From the NCBI GenBank assembly GCA_023512345.1, contig JAILZT010000017.1, positions 54,602-118,601 on the forward strand: a stretch of DNA of 64,000 nucleotides, written 5' to 3'. Both the position numbers and the translations under genes were made by a program. The DNA is from Paenibacillus sp. Its GTDB lineage: Bacteria; Bacillota; Bacilli; Paenibacillales; Paenibacillaceae. Numbering within the stretch: position 1 is the first letter of the stretch; each line of letters starts with the position of its first letter. Positions 53,808 through 61,733 of the stretch are shown in pieces. The notes under the pieces are model-generated. The model was given only the letters and a program-made list of their open reading frames with translations, had not been told where the DNA came from and did not search any database.

Positions 53808-55085
53808 ATGAATCATAAGCTTGCAGCACCTACTCCGCCGCTTGGCTGGAACAGCTGGGATTGCTACGGCGCGGCCGTAACGGAAGAAGAAATACGCGGG
53901 AATGCGCAGTATATGGCAGAACACCTCAAAGCCTTCGGCTGGAGCTATATTACCGTGGATATTCAGTGGTACGAGCCTTATGCGAACTCTTCACAGTACC
54001 GGCCGTTCGTACCGCTGGTAATGGATGAGTACTCCAGGCTTATGCCTGCCGAGAACCGCTTCCCTTCTGCAGCGGGTAGCCTTGGCTTCAAGCCCTTAGC
54101 TGATTATGTGCATAGTCTTGGACTGCAATTCGGCATTCATATTATGCGTGGCATTCCGCGGCAGGCTGCCCATGCTGCCACCCCAATCTTGGGTACAACT
54201 GCGACGGCACGTGACATTGCACATACAAACTCTATCTGTCCATGGAATACAGATATGTACGGTGTTGATGCCTCGAAAGAAGGGGCACAGGCCTATTATG
54301 ATTCTCTCTTTGAACTTTACGCACAGTGGGGCGTCGATCTGGTGAAGGTGGACGACATCGCAGCTTCTAGACTGTACGATAGCCATCAGCCTGAGATCGC
54401 CCTAATCTCCAAGGCCATTGAGCGCAGCGGCCGGCCCATGGTACTGAGCCTCTCGCCTGGCCCTGCTCCGGTGGAATACGCGTCGTTCTTCACTGAGCAT
54501 GCCAACATGTGGCGGGTCACGGACGATTTCTGGGACCTGTGGCCGCTGCTGCTGGATATGTTCGACCGCTGCCGGAAATGGCAAGGTGTACCCCAGGCCG
54601 GCTGCTGGCCGGACTGCGACATGCTGCCGCTCGGGCACATCGGTATCCGCTCTGTGGATGGCGGGGGAGCCGACCGCTGGACCCGGTTCACACGTGATGA
54701 GCAATTGACGATGATGTCGCTCTGGAGCATCTTCCGCTCTCCGCTTATCTTTGGCGGTGAATTGCGGGATAACGATGACTGGACACTGTCGCTGCTTACC
54801 AACCGTGAGGTACTGCGCATGCACCGGGAAAGCCATGGAGCCAAAGAAGCGCTCTGTAAGGATGATCTTATCGTTTGGACAGCCGAGCATTCTGATGGCA
54901 CCCGCTATGCTGCCGTATTCAACGTCGGGGAAAGCCCACTGCAACTGGAGTTGGCCCTTGAAGAGATCGGCCTGAACGCCTCCGCCGGAACTGACCTTTG
55001 GAGCGGAGCGCCTGCCGAGCTTGCCTCAGGAGTGCTGCGTTCCACTGTGCCGCCGCACGGCGTGCGGCTCTATAGCTTCATGTAA
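53808..55085 (+). CDS. GH27-family alpha-galactosidase-like hydrolase
   Basis: A 425-residue TIM-barrel hydrolase with C-terminal beta-sandwich. N-terminal signature TPPLGWNSWDCYG; nucleophile in LVKVDD (Asp182); acid/base in RVTDDFWD (Asp239/240); IHIMRGIPRQA marks the subfamily that includes many putative alpha-galactosidases. No signal peptide, so cytoplasmic, in contrast to most GH27 enzymes of fungi and animals. Base composition is more GC-rich than neighbouring genes. AAAGGAG precedes the ATG; a strong terminator follows. Specificity could also be alpha-N-acetylgalactosaminidase or beta-L-arabinopyranosidase, which share the fold. Confidence 0.85.
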   Translation: MNHKLAAPTPPLGWNSWDCYGAAVTEEEIRGNAQYMAEHLKAFGWSYITVDIQWYEPYANSSQYRPFVPLVMDEYSRLMPAENRFPSAAGSLGFKPLADYVHSLGLQFGIHIMRGIPRQAAHAATPILGTTATARDIAHTNSICPWNTDMYGVDASKEGAQAYYDSLFELYAQWGVDLVKVDDIAASRLYDSHQPEIALISKAIERSGRPMVLSLSPGPAPVEYASFFTEHANMWRVTDDFWDLWPLLLDMFDRCRKWQGVPQAGCWPDCDMLPLGHIGIRSVDGGGADRWTRFTRDEQLTMMSLWSIFRSPLIFGGELRDNDDWTLSLLTNREVLRMHRESHGAKEALCKDDLIVWTAEHSDGTRYAAVFNVGESPLQLELALEEIGLNASAGTDLWSGAPAELASGVLRSTVPPHGVRLYSFM

Positions 55086-55088
55086 GTA

Positions 55089-55131
55089 AAAGCCGGTTCT
55101 CCAGAATATCTGGAAACCGGCTTTCTTTTTT
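55089..55131 (+). terminator. rho-independent terminator of the GH27 gene
   Basis: Outer arms AAAGCCGGTT/AACCGGCTTT and inner CCAGA/TCTGG, then CTTTTTTTT on the plus strand. It can also serve the convergent gene ending at 55175. Confidence 0.92.
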
Positions 55132-55174
55132 TATCTATAAGAGAAGACCATTTGGACAGGGACGCTACATCACT

Positions 55175-56578
55175 TTAGCGCTGGGCGTTTGGATTCAGTT
55201 TCTTGAAGACTTCATAACTCCGAGATGCACATTTAGAAAGCGGAATCGGATGAAACCCATTGACTTCTGCATACAGCATATCATTCAGAGGTGCAGTCCA
55301 AGAGCTTGGCATCGCTTCGGCTCCCAAGATAGCTCCCATAATAGAGCCTACTGTAGCTCCGTTGCAATCCGTATCCCATCCGCCGAGGACGGATGTTGTG
55401 ACTGCTTTTTCGAAATCACCTTGACCGAAAATTAGCGAAGCCGCGACCAAAGCCGCATTGTTGTTGGTATGAACCGGATTATAGTGCTTAAAAGCTTCCC
55501 ATATCCGATCAACCAGCTCCACTTGATCCTTCGTGCTGCGCGCAAGCGCTACTGCTTCCCTTACATCCTTAGCCAATCTACTATTCGCAGGAATCTCGCT
55601 TAAGCCAATTTCTACGATACGCTCCGGATCACTTACCGAGAATGCTGCAGCGATCATGGCCGCTACAAACATTTCTCCGTATATACCATTCTTAACATGG
55701 GAGAAGGAGGCATCTCGCCAAGCCAGTTCAGCAGCCAGCTCAGGGTTTCCTGCCGCGCCATATGCGAATCCATCTGCACGAATTTGAGCTCCGATCCATT
55801 CCCGATAAGGGTTCAAATAGGTACGCACCCAATCCTTCTGCTCTTGCCAATCTAAATTCGGTTTCTTCCGATTGAAATTTTGTTCATGTGATGTTATTTG
55901 TGCGAAGTTTAAGTAGGCCTGTGTCTCCGCTGTACAAACCTGATAATAAGTTAAAACCCTATGCCATAACATCCCAATATCCCATGAATCCCATTCTAGT
56001 CCCTTTTCCTCCAGCATAATAAGACCAAGGACCGTATACCGAATATCATCGTCGCTTTCCATAAAGCTAATATTTTCACGAAAACTTTTTGGGGACCCAT
56101 TCCCAATTTTCAAGCCAACTTCCTCTTCAGCACGGGATTGTGCAGGCACGTAAGTCGTAATAGGCCATGCATCTGCACCTTGGAACCAAAGCTGAACATT
56201 TCTCCAGCCTGGATTACCGAAGTTACCCGCCATATATTCGAACTGCTCAAGAGGTTTGCCAAGAGCACACCCAACACTGCGTCCAAGCCATGCTCCATAG
56301 AATTTGTCCCGCCAAGCGGCCTCGGAATGTTTAGTATGCAGCACTCTTGGACCTTCAGGACGCTCCTTCCGAATGTCCTCCAACTCTGAAGGCTCCGAAA
56401 ACGGGAAATCCGATCTAATCGGCAGTTGCATCAATTCCTCATATAATGTCATCAATTTCAGACGATCATTGCCTGCCGCCTCAATCTTTTCTACGAAGCC
56501 CTCCGTATTGCAACCTTCTTCATTTCGCTGAATAACTTCTTGTTTAAGTAAATTATACAAACTGTCCCATCCTGCCAT
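55175..56578 (-). CDS. ADP-ribosylglycohydrolase (DraG/ARH) family protein
   Basis: A 467-residue protein with an all-alpha ARH domain from about residue 85. Metal-site motifs ESDDDIRYT and GGWDTDCNGATVG are complete, so a dinuclear Mg2+ site is expected. The first 85 residues are an extra helical segment. The family hydrolyses ADP-ribose or related N-/O-glycosidic bonds; in sugar-related clusters some members may act on small glycosides, so the substrate is open. ATG 56578 has GAGGTG 6 nt upstream; the GTG inside that site (56585-56587) is a poorer start. It follows the AraC gene on the same strand (82 nt), a likely regulator-enzyme pair. Confidence 0.85.
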   Translation of the reverse strand: MAGWDSLYNLLKQEVIQRNEEGCNTEGFVEKIEAAGNDRLKLMTLYEELMQLPIRSDFPFSEPSELEDIRKERPEGPRVLHTKHSEAAWRDKFYGAWLGRSVGCALGKPLEQFEYMAGNFGNPGWRNVQLWFQGADAWPITTYVPAQSRAEEEVGLKIGNGSPKSFRENISFMESDDDIRYTVLGLIMLEEKGLEWDSWDIGMLWHRVLTYYQVCTAETQAYLNFAQITSHEQNFNRKKPNLDWQEQKDWVRTYLNPYREWIGAQIRADGFAYGAAGNPELAAELAWRDASFSHVKNGIYGEMFVAAMIAAAFSVSDPERIVEIGLSEIPANSRLAKDVREAVALARSTKDQVELVDRIWEAFKHYNPVHTNNNAALVAASLIFGQGDFEKAVTTSVLGGWDTDCNGATVGSIMGAILGAEAMPSSWTAPLNDMLYAEVNGFHPIPLSKCASRSYEVFKKLNPNAQR

Positions 56579-56660
56579 GATCTGCACCTCAAACCTTGTT
56601 TTTTATAATTATTATAGAACTAAGGTTGGTTGCAGGCTTCTCAAACCCTTTTGAATATTC

Positions 56661-57527
56661 TCAAATATTGCGAAATATTTGATATTGCTGACGGTATTCA
56701 ATGGGAGTCACCCTAATGACAGTCCTGAATAAACGGTAGAAAGACGATACGCTTTGAAACCCACTTGAAAAACAAACTTCTGTGATATCCAGGTTGGTAT
56801 CATGGAGTAACCGCTTCGACTCATTCAATCGGAGCTGCAGGAGGCAATCCTTAAAATGGCGCCCTGTTGCTTCTAGAAAAACATGGCTTGCACGTGAGGA
56901 GCTTACTCCCAGATATTTGGCGACATCCTGAAGGGTTAAGGGTTCCATATAATGTTCCTTGATGTAATCCATCAGTTTTCGATAATCTCTTATGGTACGT
57001 GTCAGCTTTTGCCAATCCTTCTGCTGCAACTGAATCGAACGATTCCGAAGCAAAAGGGTACAAATCTGCAGCATTGTGGCTTTTACCATGCTGGAGTAAC
57101 CCTCCTGCTTATCGACAAGCTCGGATTGAACCCGTTCGATAAGCTGTCTCAGTTCTGTGGCTAAGGGCTCACTGGATGGAATTCGGTTCTGATAAAGTCC
57201 GTTAGAATAACAAAAGGGAATTAAGAGCCTTTCGTCTTCCGTAAGCAGCAATCCTGAATCGAAATTCAGAAAGATGTAAGTACTAGGGTCGTCTTCATCC
57301 GACGAGGCAATATGCATCTCTGAATGGTTAACTATGAATACATCCCCAACCTGAACCGGGTACGTTTTTTCTCCGAAATGAAACCATCCCTTTCCAGAAA
57401 TGCAGCAGCCTATCTCTAGACTGGAATGATAATGCAATGGCCCTATGAATGTGTGAGGTGACCAAATAAAAGCATTCACGGGTATTTCATGCTCATACTG
57501 TATCTTTAATTGCTCTCCTTCACTCAT
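56661..57527 (-). CDS. AraC-family transcriptional regulator
   Basis: A 288-residue regulator. The N-terminal cupin has the His-rich patch IGPLHYHSSLEIGCCISG and PVQVGDVFIVNHSEMH. C-terminal HTH units LTLQDVAKYLGVSSSRASHV and ITEVCFSSGFQSVSSFYRLF, ending TPIEYR. AGGAGGAG lies 6 nt before the ATG. It probably controls the ADP-ribosylglycohydrolase gene just downstream. Confidence 0.88.
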   Translation of the reverse strand: MSEGEQLKIQYEHEIPVNAFIWSPHTFIGPLHYHSSLEIGCCISGKGWFHFGEKTYPVQVGDVFIVNHSEMHIASSDEDDPSTYIFLNFDSGLLLTEDERLLIPFCYSNGLYQNRIPSSEPLATELRQLIERVQSELVDKQEGYSSMVKATMLQICTLLLRNRSIQLQQKDWQKLTRTIRDYRKLMDYIKEHYMEPLTLQDVAKYLGVSSSRASHVFLEATGRHFKDCLLQLRLNESKRLLHDTNLDITEVCFSSGFQSVSSFYRLFRTVIRVTPIEYRQQYQIFRNI

Positions 57528-57539
57528 GCACTGCTCCTC

Positions 57540-57713
57540 CTATAACCGTAAATCTTTATCGCTATTCGCTTTTGGACTTTTTTTGATTAAAAAATTGGCA
57601 TATGCGATACCGCTGGAGTCTGCAAGTGCCATCACCATGCCGCTGAAGGGATCATTCCCTTGCCCAGAAATACATTGCCGTGAAGGATAATGATCAAACG
57701 TTTTGGATCAACT
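57540..57713 (-). other. coding-looking open stretch without start, unrecognised
   Basis: About 57 codons bounded by stops on the minus strand. It reads ...GQGNDPFSGMVMALADSSGI, then AYANFLIKKS, ending just upstream of the AraC ribosome site. Composition looks protein-like, but I cannot name a family and no start codon with a ribosome site is present. It may be a gene remnant or chance. Confidence 0.25.
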
Positions 57714-57938
57714 TTATACATATACCCCTTCATATAGCCCATATTTTCATATTATATTTCTGTTCCTAACAAACAACGACGATTTTATTGCGATGCAACC
57801 CCGTACTCATCTTTTGAAGCAAATTTTTCTACAATTAGTATAGCAATGAATTGGCGACATGGGGATATACTTTATATTTTTTGGGCTTCCGTGGAAGTCC
57901 AAACCTTAACTTTCAAGTCAAAAATAAAGCTTTCATAA
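57714..57938. other. AT-rich intergenic region, nothing recognised
   Basis: Between the unrecognised open stretch and the terminator of the 921-residue exported protein gene. No gene or convincing promoter seen. Confidence 0.4.
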
Positions 57939-57984
57939 AGACATAAAGCAGCCCGCCGCGGGTTGTCCGCGCCTACAGGCTGCC
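57939..57984 (-). terminator. terminator of the exported-protein operon
   Basis: On the minus strand GCAGCC/GGCTGC outer arms enclose GC-rich partially paired sequence, followed by TTTATGTCTTT. It lies about 20 bp past the stop at 58006. Confidence 0.7.
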
Positions 57985-58005
57985 TTCATGAATAAGGATA
58001 TACAT

Positions 58006-60771
58006 TTAGTTGTTCAGATCGTCGTACATTGTTCCTTTGACGCTCACCCGTATTTCATCCAAAGGCTTGACCCCTAGCAGCTTGCCAAGTGTTCGGTAAG
58101 CGTTCGTGCTGGAGGATAGCTCAACATCGGAGATCCAGGCTTTGACATAATAGTTGCCGTCCGACATGCGGGCATCCGTGTAGATCGGAGTATTATTAGG
58201 GTTAACAATAATGCTGACAGTCGTTTTCTCCGTGATTTTGTACATGTGCTGACCGCCCTTAACAAACTCCCGGTACTTGAAACTGTCATTGCTTCCCTTG
58301 GTGCTCGACTGTGAATAGCCCTCCAGAATGTTCTTCCAGAAGATATGCGTCGCATCCAGATTGCTCTGATCCTGAGAGTGATAGATTTCCTCCACATTCT
58401 TGGAATAGCGGGAGCTGTCGGTGGACCGATCTTCCACGGAGATGAGCGGAAGCGCATTGACTCCTTTGAAATCCTTTACGCTCAAGGCGGCAGGCTTGCG
58501 AACAATGGTATTGCCTGTCCGGGCAAGCGGCTCATTCAGGAGATTAACCGCGGCCTTATTGTTGTTGATATAGACCAGGTCGCTTTCGTAACGGAACGAG
58601 TCAACGACGGCATCCACCAGATCTTTGTGGTCTTTCGTATCGCCCTCGGTGGGCTTATACGTAATGGTCTCCAGTGTGAAGTTATAAACGCCGGCAGGGT
58701 TAAAATAATACCCCGACTTGATCGGATAATCGAAATTCTGAAGCTCGCTGTCCGTAGCGAATACAGCTCTGTCGTAATCCGATTTGTTGTTAGTCATTTG
58801 TCTGGCCGCTTCTCTGCCCTTACTGTAAGCATTCTCCATCGTCTGCCCGGTCTTCCAGACCAGATTGCCGATGGCTTGCTGCGTGAACGTCCGCTCGTAC
58901 TGGCCGGTTACATCGGTCCAGTTACTAAGAGCGCCGTTACCATCCGCATGCGCCATCCACCGGATGGTATCGATCTTGTAAGGCTCAGTGGTCCACAGCA
59001 GTCTCTTGCTCAAGGAATCCCTAGCATTATCTTCAATCTTGTCCTGGTATTCCTTATCAGGGACATCTTTGCGCCCGTTATAGATAAAGGTATTCACGGT
59101 AATCGAATCCTGCCCTGGACTGAACGGAGCGGAGGTGCTGCCGGACTCTTCACGTGTCTCGCATTCCTTTTTCGGTTTGCCATCTGCACCGCTCACCGTT
59201 TTGCAGGTCTCATAAGTGCGGATATAATTTCTGGTTACGTCCCCGCTGTAATTGACGGTTCCGGTCTTCGTGCGCGGTGCGTAGGCATTGCCCAGATTCA
59301 GCCAATTGCCACCCAGAGGATTGTCTTCAAAATCCGTCCGTTGCAGCTTCGCAGCTATAATCGGTGTTCGTGTAATGGTTGTTGCAGCCTCGTTCACTGC
59401 CGGGTTATTGTTCGACTGGAAATTCCGGAGCAGGCTAGGAGTACCGTTAATGATGTTCAGCGCGCCCTTCGCGTTACCGTTCCACCGGGAACTGCCCGGG
59501 AGAGTAAGCACGGCTGTAATTGCTTTACCTCCTGCCAGAGGGAAACTGATGTCTCTGGATAGTACATTATAATCCAGATCGTATTTCCGCTTGGCGACAG
59601 GCATCGGCTGCACGAGCTTCAGCGTGGAACTGACAGTATTATTGGTGTAGACTACCTCTTCGGGAGACTCCCCGTAGTTCACCTGCAGCTTCACACTGAC
59701 GTTCGTCTCCGGCATAATGAAGGAGGCGTATAACATCCGTTCACTATTGCCCGGAATCGTAATAGGACCTGAGGCACTTGGTTCCTGGCCCTTGTAATTT
59801 GTAGGCACTGTATTGCCGCTGCCATCTTTGATCTCCCAAGCGAAGTCCGTCGTTCGATCACCGTCGAACGTAGAGTTGATCCGAACGCCGACCGTCACCG
59901 AATCCCCCTCTATGGCACCCGAAGGGAAATTCTCGAAATGTGCGGACAAATCATCCACCTGCAGAACGAACGGAGCAATCGGAATCCCGAGGTATGTAAG
60001 TCTTCCGTCAGGATGGTCGATATAAATCCGTCCCGAACCCCAGGACAAGAAGGTTGGCGGCTGGATGACCTGCACATAGTCCACCCATTTTCCTCCCTTG
60101 GAAGGTGTGGCATTAAAATTATATACAACGCGGTCTTTATATCCCGAATTCATGTTATTGTATATGAACTCGCTGTATGTCTTGCCGCCGTATTCCAGAT
60201 TGAGTCCGGCCAGGATCGCCTGCTCGAAGTTGCCATTCGAGTTCATGAGATATTTATTGCTTGAATCGGTGTATTGGTTAAATTTATTTATGTTCACTTC
60301 ATATTTCTTCTTGACCTTGGAATCATTCCACGGCTCCTTTACCATGTCGAAATCCTGAATTTGGGTGCCGCTCCATCCAGCATACCAAGGTACCCCTTCA
60401 GCCGATACAGAATCACCGTCACGGTTATATCCTGAATACGGGTACATATTATTTTTGTGCACAAGCCGTTCTCCGTGACTTGTCCCGTATACCATTTCAA
60501 ACGTATATTCCCTGCTATCAATCCGTTTCTGTAGCAGGTCCCCCCGCAGTTTCCCTATGCTCGTTTCCGGCGGATAATAATTTGAATTATTGTACAACTC
60601 TTTCATATCTTTGTTAATATATTCCCGGGCTTCGGCCGGTGTCTGCGGAAAGTCCTCCGGGACGCCAAGATTTCCTGTACCCACTGAAAATATCGAACCC
60701 GACAGCAGCTGCAACGCCACCACGGTGGACAGCATGATAACCGGGAATCGTATCCATCTTTTTCTGCTCAC
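58006..60771 (-). CDS. large exported protein, unknown function (CARDB-like segment)
   Basis: About 921 residues. After a basic start (MSRKRWIR) comes one hydrophobic segment (about 8-30), a signal peptide or anchor. The rest is polar, Asn/Ser/Tyr-rich and mostly beta. A segment at about 270-400 (QVDDLSAHFENFPSGAIEGD, later LQVNYGESPEEVVYTNNTVS) resembles CARDB-type adhesion modules. Other Paenibacillus genomes carry similar large proteins beside stalk-domain proteins, some labelled Athe_2463-domain; I could not verify this one. GTG 60771 is chosen because AAGGAG follows the stop of the upstream gene; spacing (about 13 nt) is long. An ATG at 60852 would overlap that gene by 53 nt. Probably a cell-surface component made with the stalk protein. 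Confidence 0.6.
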   Translation of the reverse strand: MSRKRWIRFPVIMLSTVVALQLLSGSIFSVGTGNLGVPEDFPQTPAEAREYINKDMKELYNNSNYYPPETSIGKLRGDLLQKRIDSREYTFEMVYGTSHGERLVHKNNMYPYSGYNRDGDSVSAEGVPWYAGWSGTQIQDFDMVKEPWNDSKVKKKYEVNINKFNQYTDSSNKYLMNSNGNFEQAILAGLNLEYGGKTYSEFIYNNMNSGYKDRVVYNFNATPSKGGKWVDYVQVIQPPTFLSWGSGRIYIDHPDGRLTYLGIPIAPFVLQVDDLSAHFENFPSGAIEGDSVTVGVRINSTFDGDRTTDFAWEIKDGSGNTVPTNYKGQEPSASGPITIPGNSERMLYASFIMPETNVSVKLQVNYGESPEEVVYTNNTVSSTLKLVQPMPVAKRKYDLDYNVLSRDISFPLAGGKAITAVLTLPGSSRWNGNAKGALNIINGTPSLLRNFQSNNNPAVNEAATTITRTPIIAAKLQRTDFEDNPLGGNWLNLGNAYAPRTKTGTVNYSGDVTRNYIRTYETCKTVSGADGKPKKECETREESGSTSAPFSPGQDSITVNTFIYNGRKDVPDKEYQDKIEDNARDSLSKRLLWTTEPYKIDTIRWMAHADGNGALSNWTDVTGQYERTFTQQAIGNLVWKTGQTMENAYSKGREAARQMTNNKSDYDRAVFATDSELQNFDYPIKSGYYFNPAGVYNFTLETITYKPTEGDTKDHKDLVDAVVDSFRYESDLVYINNNKAAVNLLNEPLARTGNTIVRKPAALSVKDFKGVNALPLISVEDRSTDSSRYSKNVEEIYHSQDQSNLDATHIFWKNILEGYSQSSTKGSNDSFKYREFVKGGQHMYKITEKTTVSIIVNPNNTPIYTDARMSDGNYYVKAWISDVELSSSTNAYRTLGKLLGVKPLDEIRVSVKGTMYDDLNN

Positions 60772-60799
60772 TTTCGTTCCAGTTCTCCTTCCCTTTGCC

Positions 60800-61648
60800 T
60801 TATTTAGGTTCAACTGTAATAGCCACATCATTGTATTCTCTGGAATTGACAAGGATTGTATAATTCTGAGCGGAAAATTCCTTCATCTTCAGAATATCGT
60901 TGATCTTCGTTTTTGTTCTTGCATACTTCATAACTGCATCGACAACGCTATCTTCAACCTTCTGACGCAAAATGCTTTCAGCATCTATTGCACCCTGGAC
61001 AGGATCAGAGCCATCATCACTGAAAACAATGGTGAGCTGGAACAAAATTTGTCCTGCTGTCGGATTTTCATTCTCATATACCGTCATCCCGGATGCGGTG
61101 ACATAAGCCGGTTCAAGATTTGGACCCATCTTCACATAATTGACCTTGAACCCGTGAACATCAGCCGTCTTCGTTCCAGTGGACGGCGGTGTAGTAGGCG
61201 TTGCTCCGCTTTCTCCGGTCGTAATGTATACGGTCTTCACTGAATCGTCCCAATTCACATTGAGTGCAAGTCCCTCATAGAGAAACCGCAGCGGCACGAA
61301 TGTTCTAGACTCCTTGAACAGCGCAGCGGTATCCATCTGCTTGGTTTTCCCATCTACGGTGTAGCTGCTCTTGCCGATATAGACAACCATCGTCTTGCCG
61401 TTTAGCATAATCGTTGCCTTTTTGGTCGGTCCGTCCCACAGGACCTTCGCTCCCAAAGCTTCCGTGACGAAGCGTACCGGCAACTGAACGCGTTGCTGTT
61501 CATCAATGAACGGCTGGGCGTCAGGGAAACTTACCTTCTGTCCATCCACCACCACTCTAAGCGGCAAGCTGGCGGCGGTCGCCTGGAAAGAGGATGAGAA
61601 CAGGGTGATGATCAAAAAAACAGCAAGCAGGCTTGTCAATCGCTTCAT
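60800..61648 (-). CDS. exported stalk-domain protein (copper amine oxidase N-terminal-like)
   Basis: A 282-residue secreted protein. Signal peptide ends near residue 26 (FQATA-A). Residues about 28-145 form a stalk domain with its usual repeats: LRVVVDGQKVSFPDAQPFID, LPVRFVTEALGAKVLWDG, FVPLRFLYEGLALNVNWDD. These domains attach to the envelope or act as spacers and have no oxidase activity. A Thr/Pro linker follows, then a roughly 115-residue C-terminal domain I do not recognise. AAGGGAG precedes the ATG. Upstream partner of the large exported protein (28 nt gap). Confidence 0.82.
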   Translation of the reverse strand: MKRLTSLLAVFLIITLFSSSFQATAASLPLRVVVDGQKVSFPDAQPFIDEQQRVQLPVRFVTEALGAKVLWDGPTKKATIMLNGKTMVVYIGKSSYTVDGKTKQMDTAALFKESRTFVPLRFLYEGLALNVNWDDSVKTVYITTGESGATPTTPPSTGTKTADVHGFKVNYVKMGPNLEPAYVTASGMTVYENENPTAGQILFQLTIVFSDDGSDPVQGAIDAESILRQKVEDSVVDAVMKYARTKTKINDILKMKEFSAQNYTILVNSREYNDVAITVEPK

Positions 61649-61733
61649 AATTATTTCTCCCTTCGATTTACGTGTATGTGAATACTGGATTGTGATGCCG
61701 GCACATGGCTGGCAGTTATCCTTGTAACTGGGA

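Noticed and set aside
54386..54944. Long open frames antisense to the GH27 gene
   Set aside because: They are shadows in a GC-rich gene; no ribosome sites or recognisable domains.
58345..59572. Long plus-strand open frame (over 400 codons) antisense to the large exported protein
   Set aside because: Composition is unlike a real protein, no ribosome site, and the minus frame has a clear signal segment and operon context.
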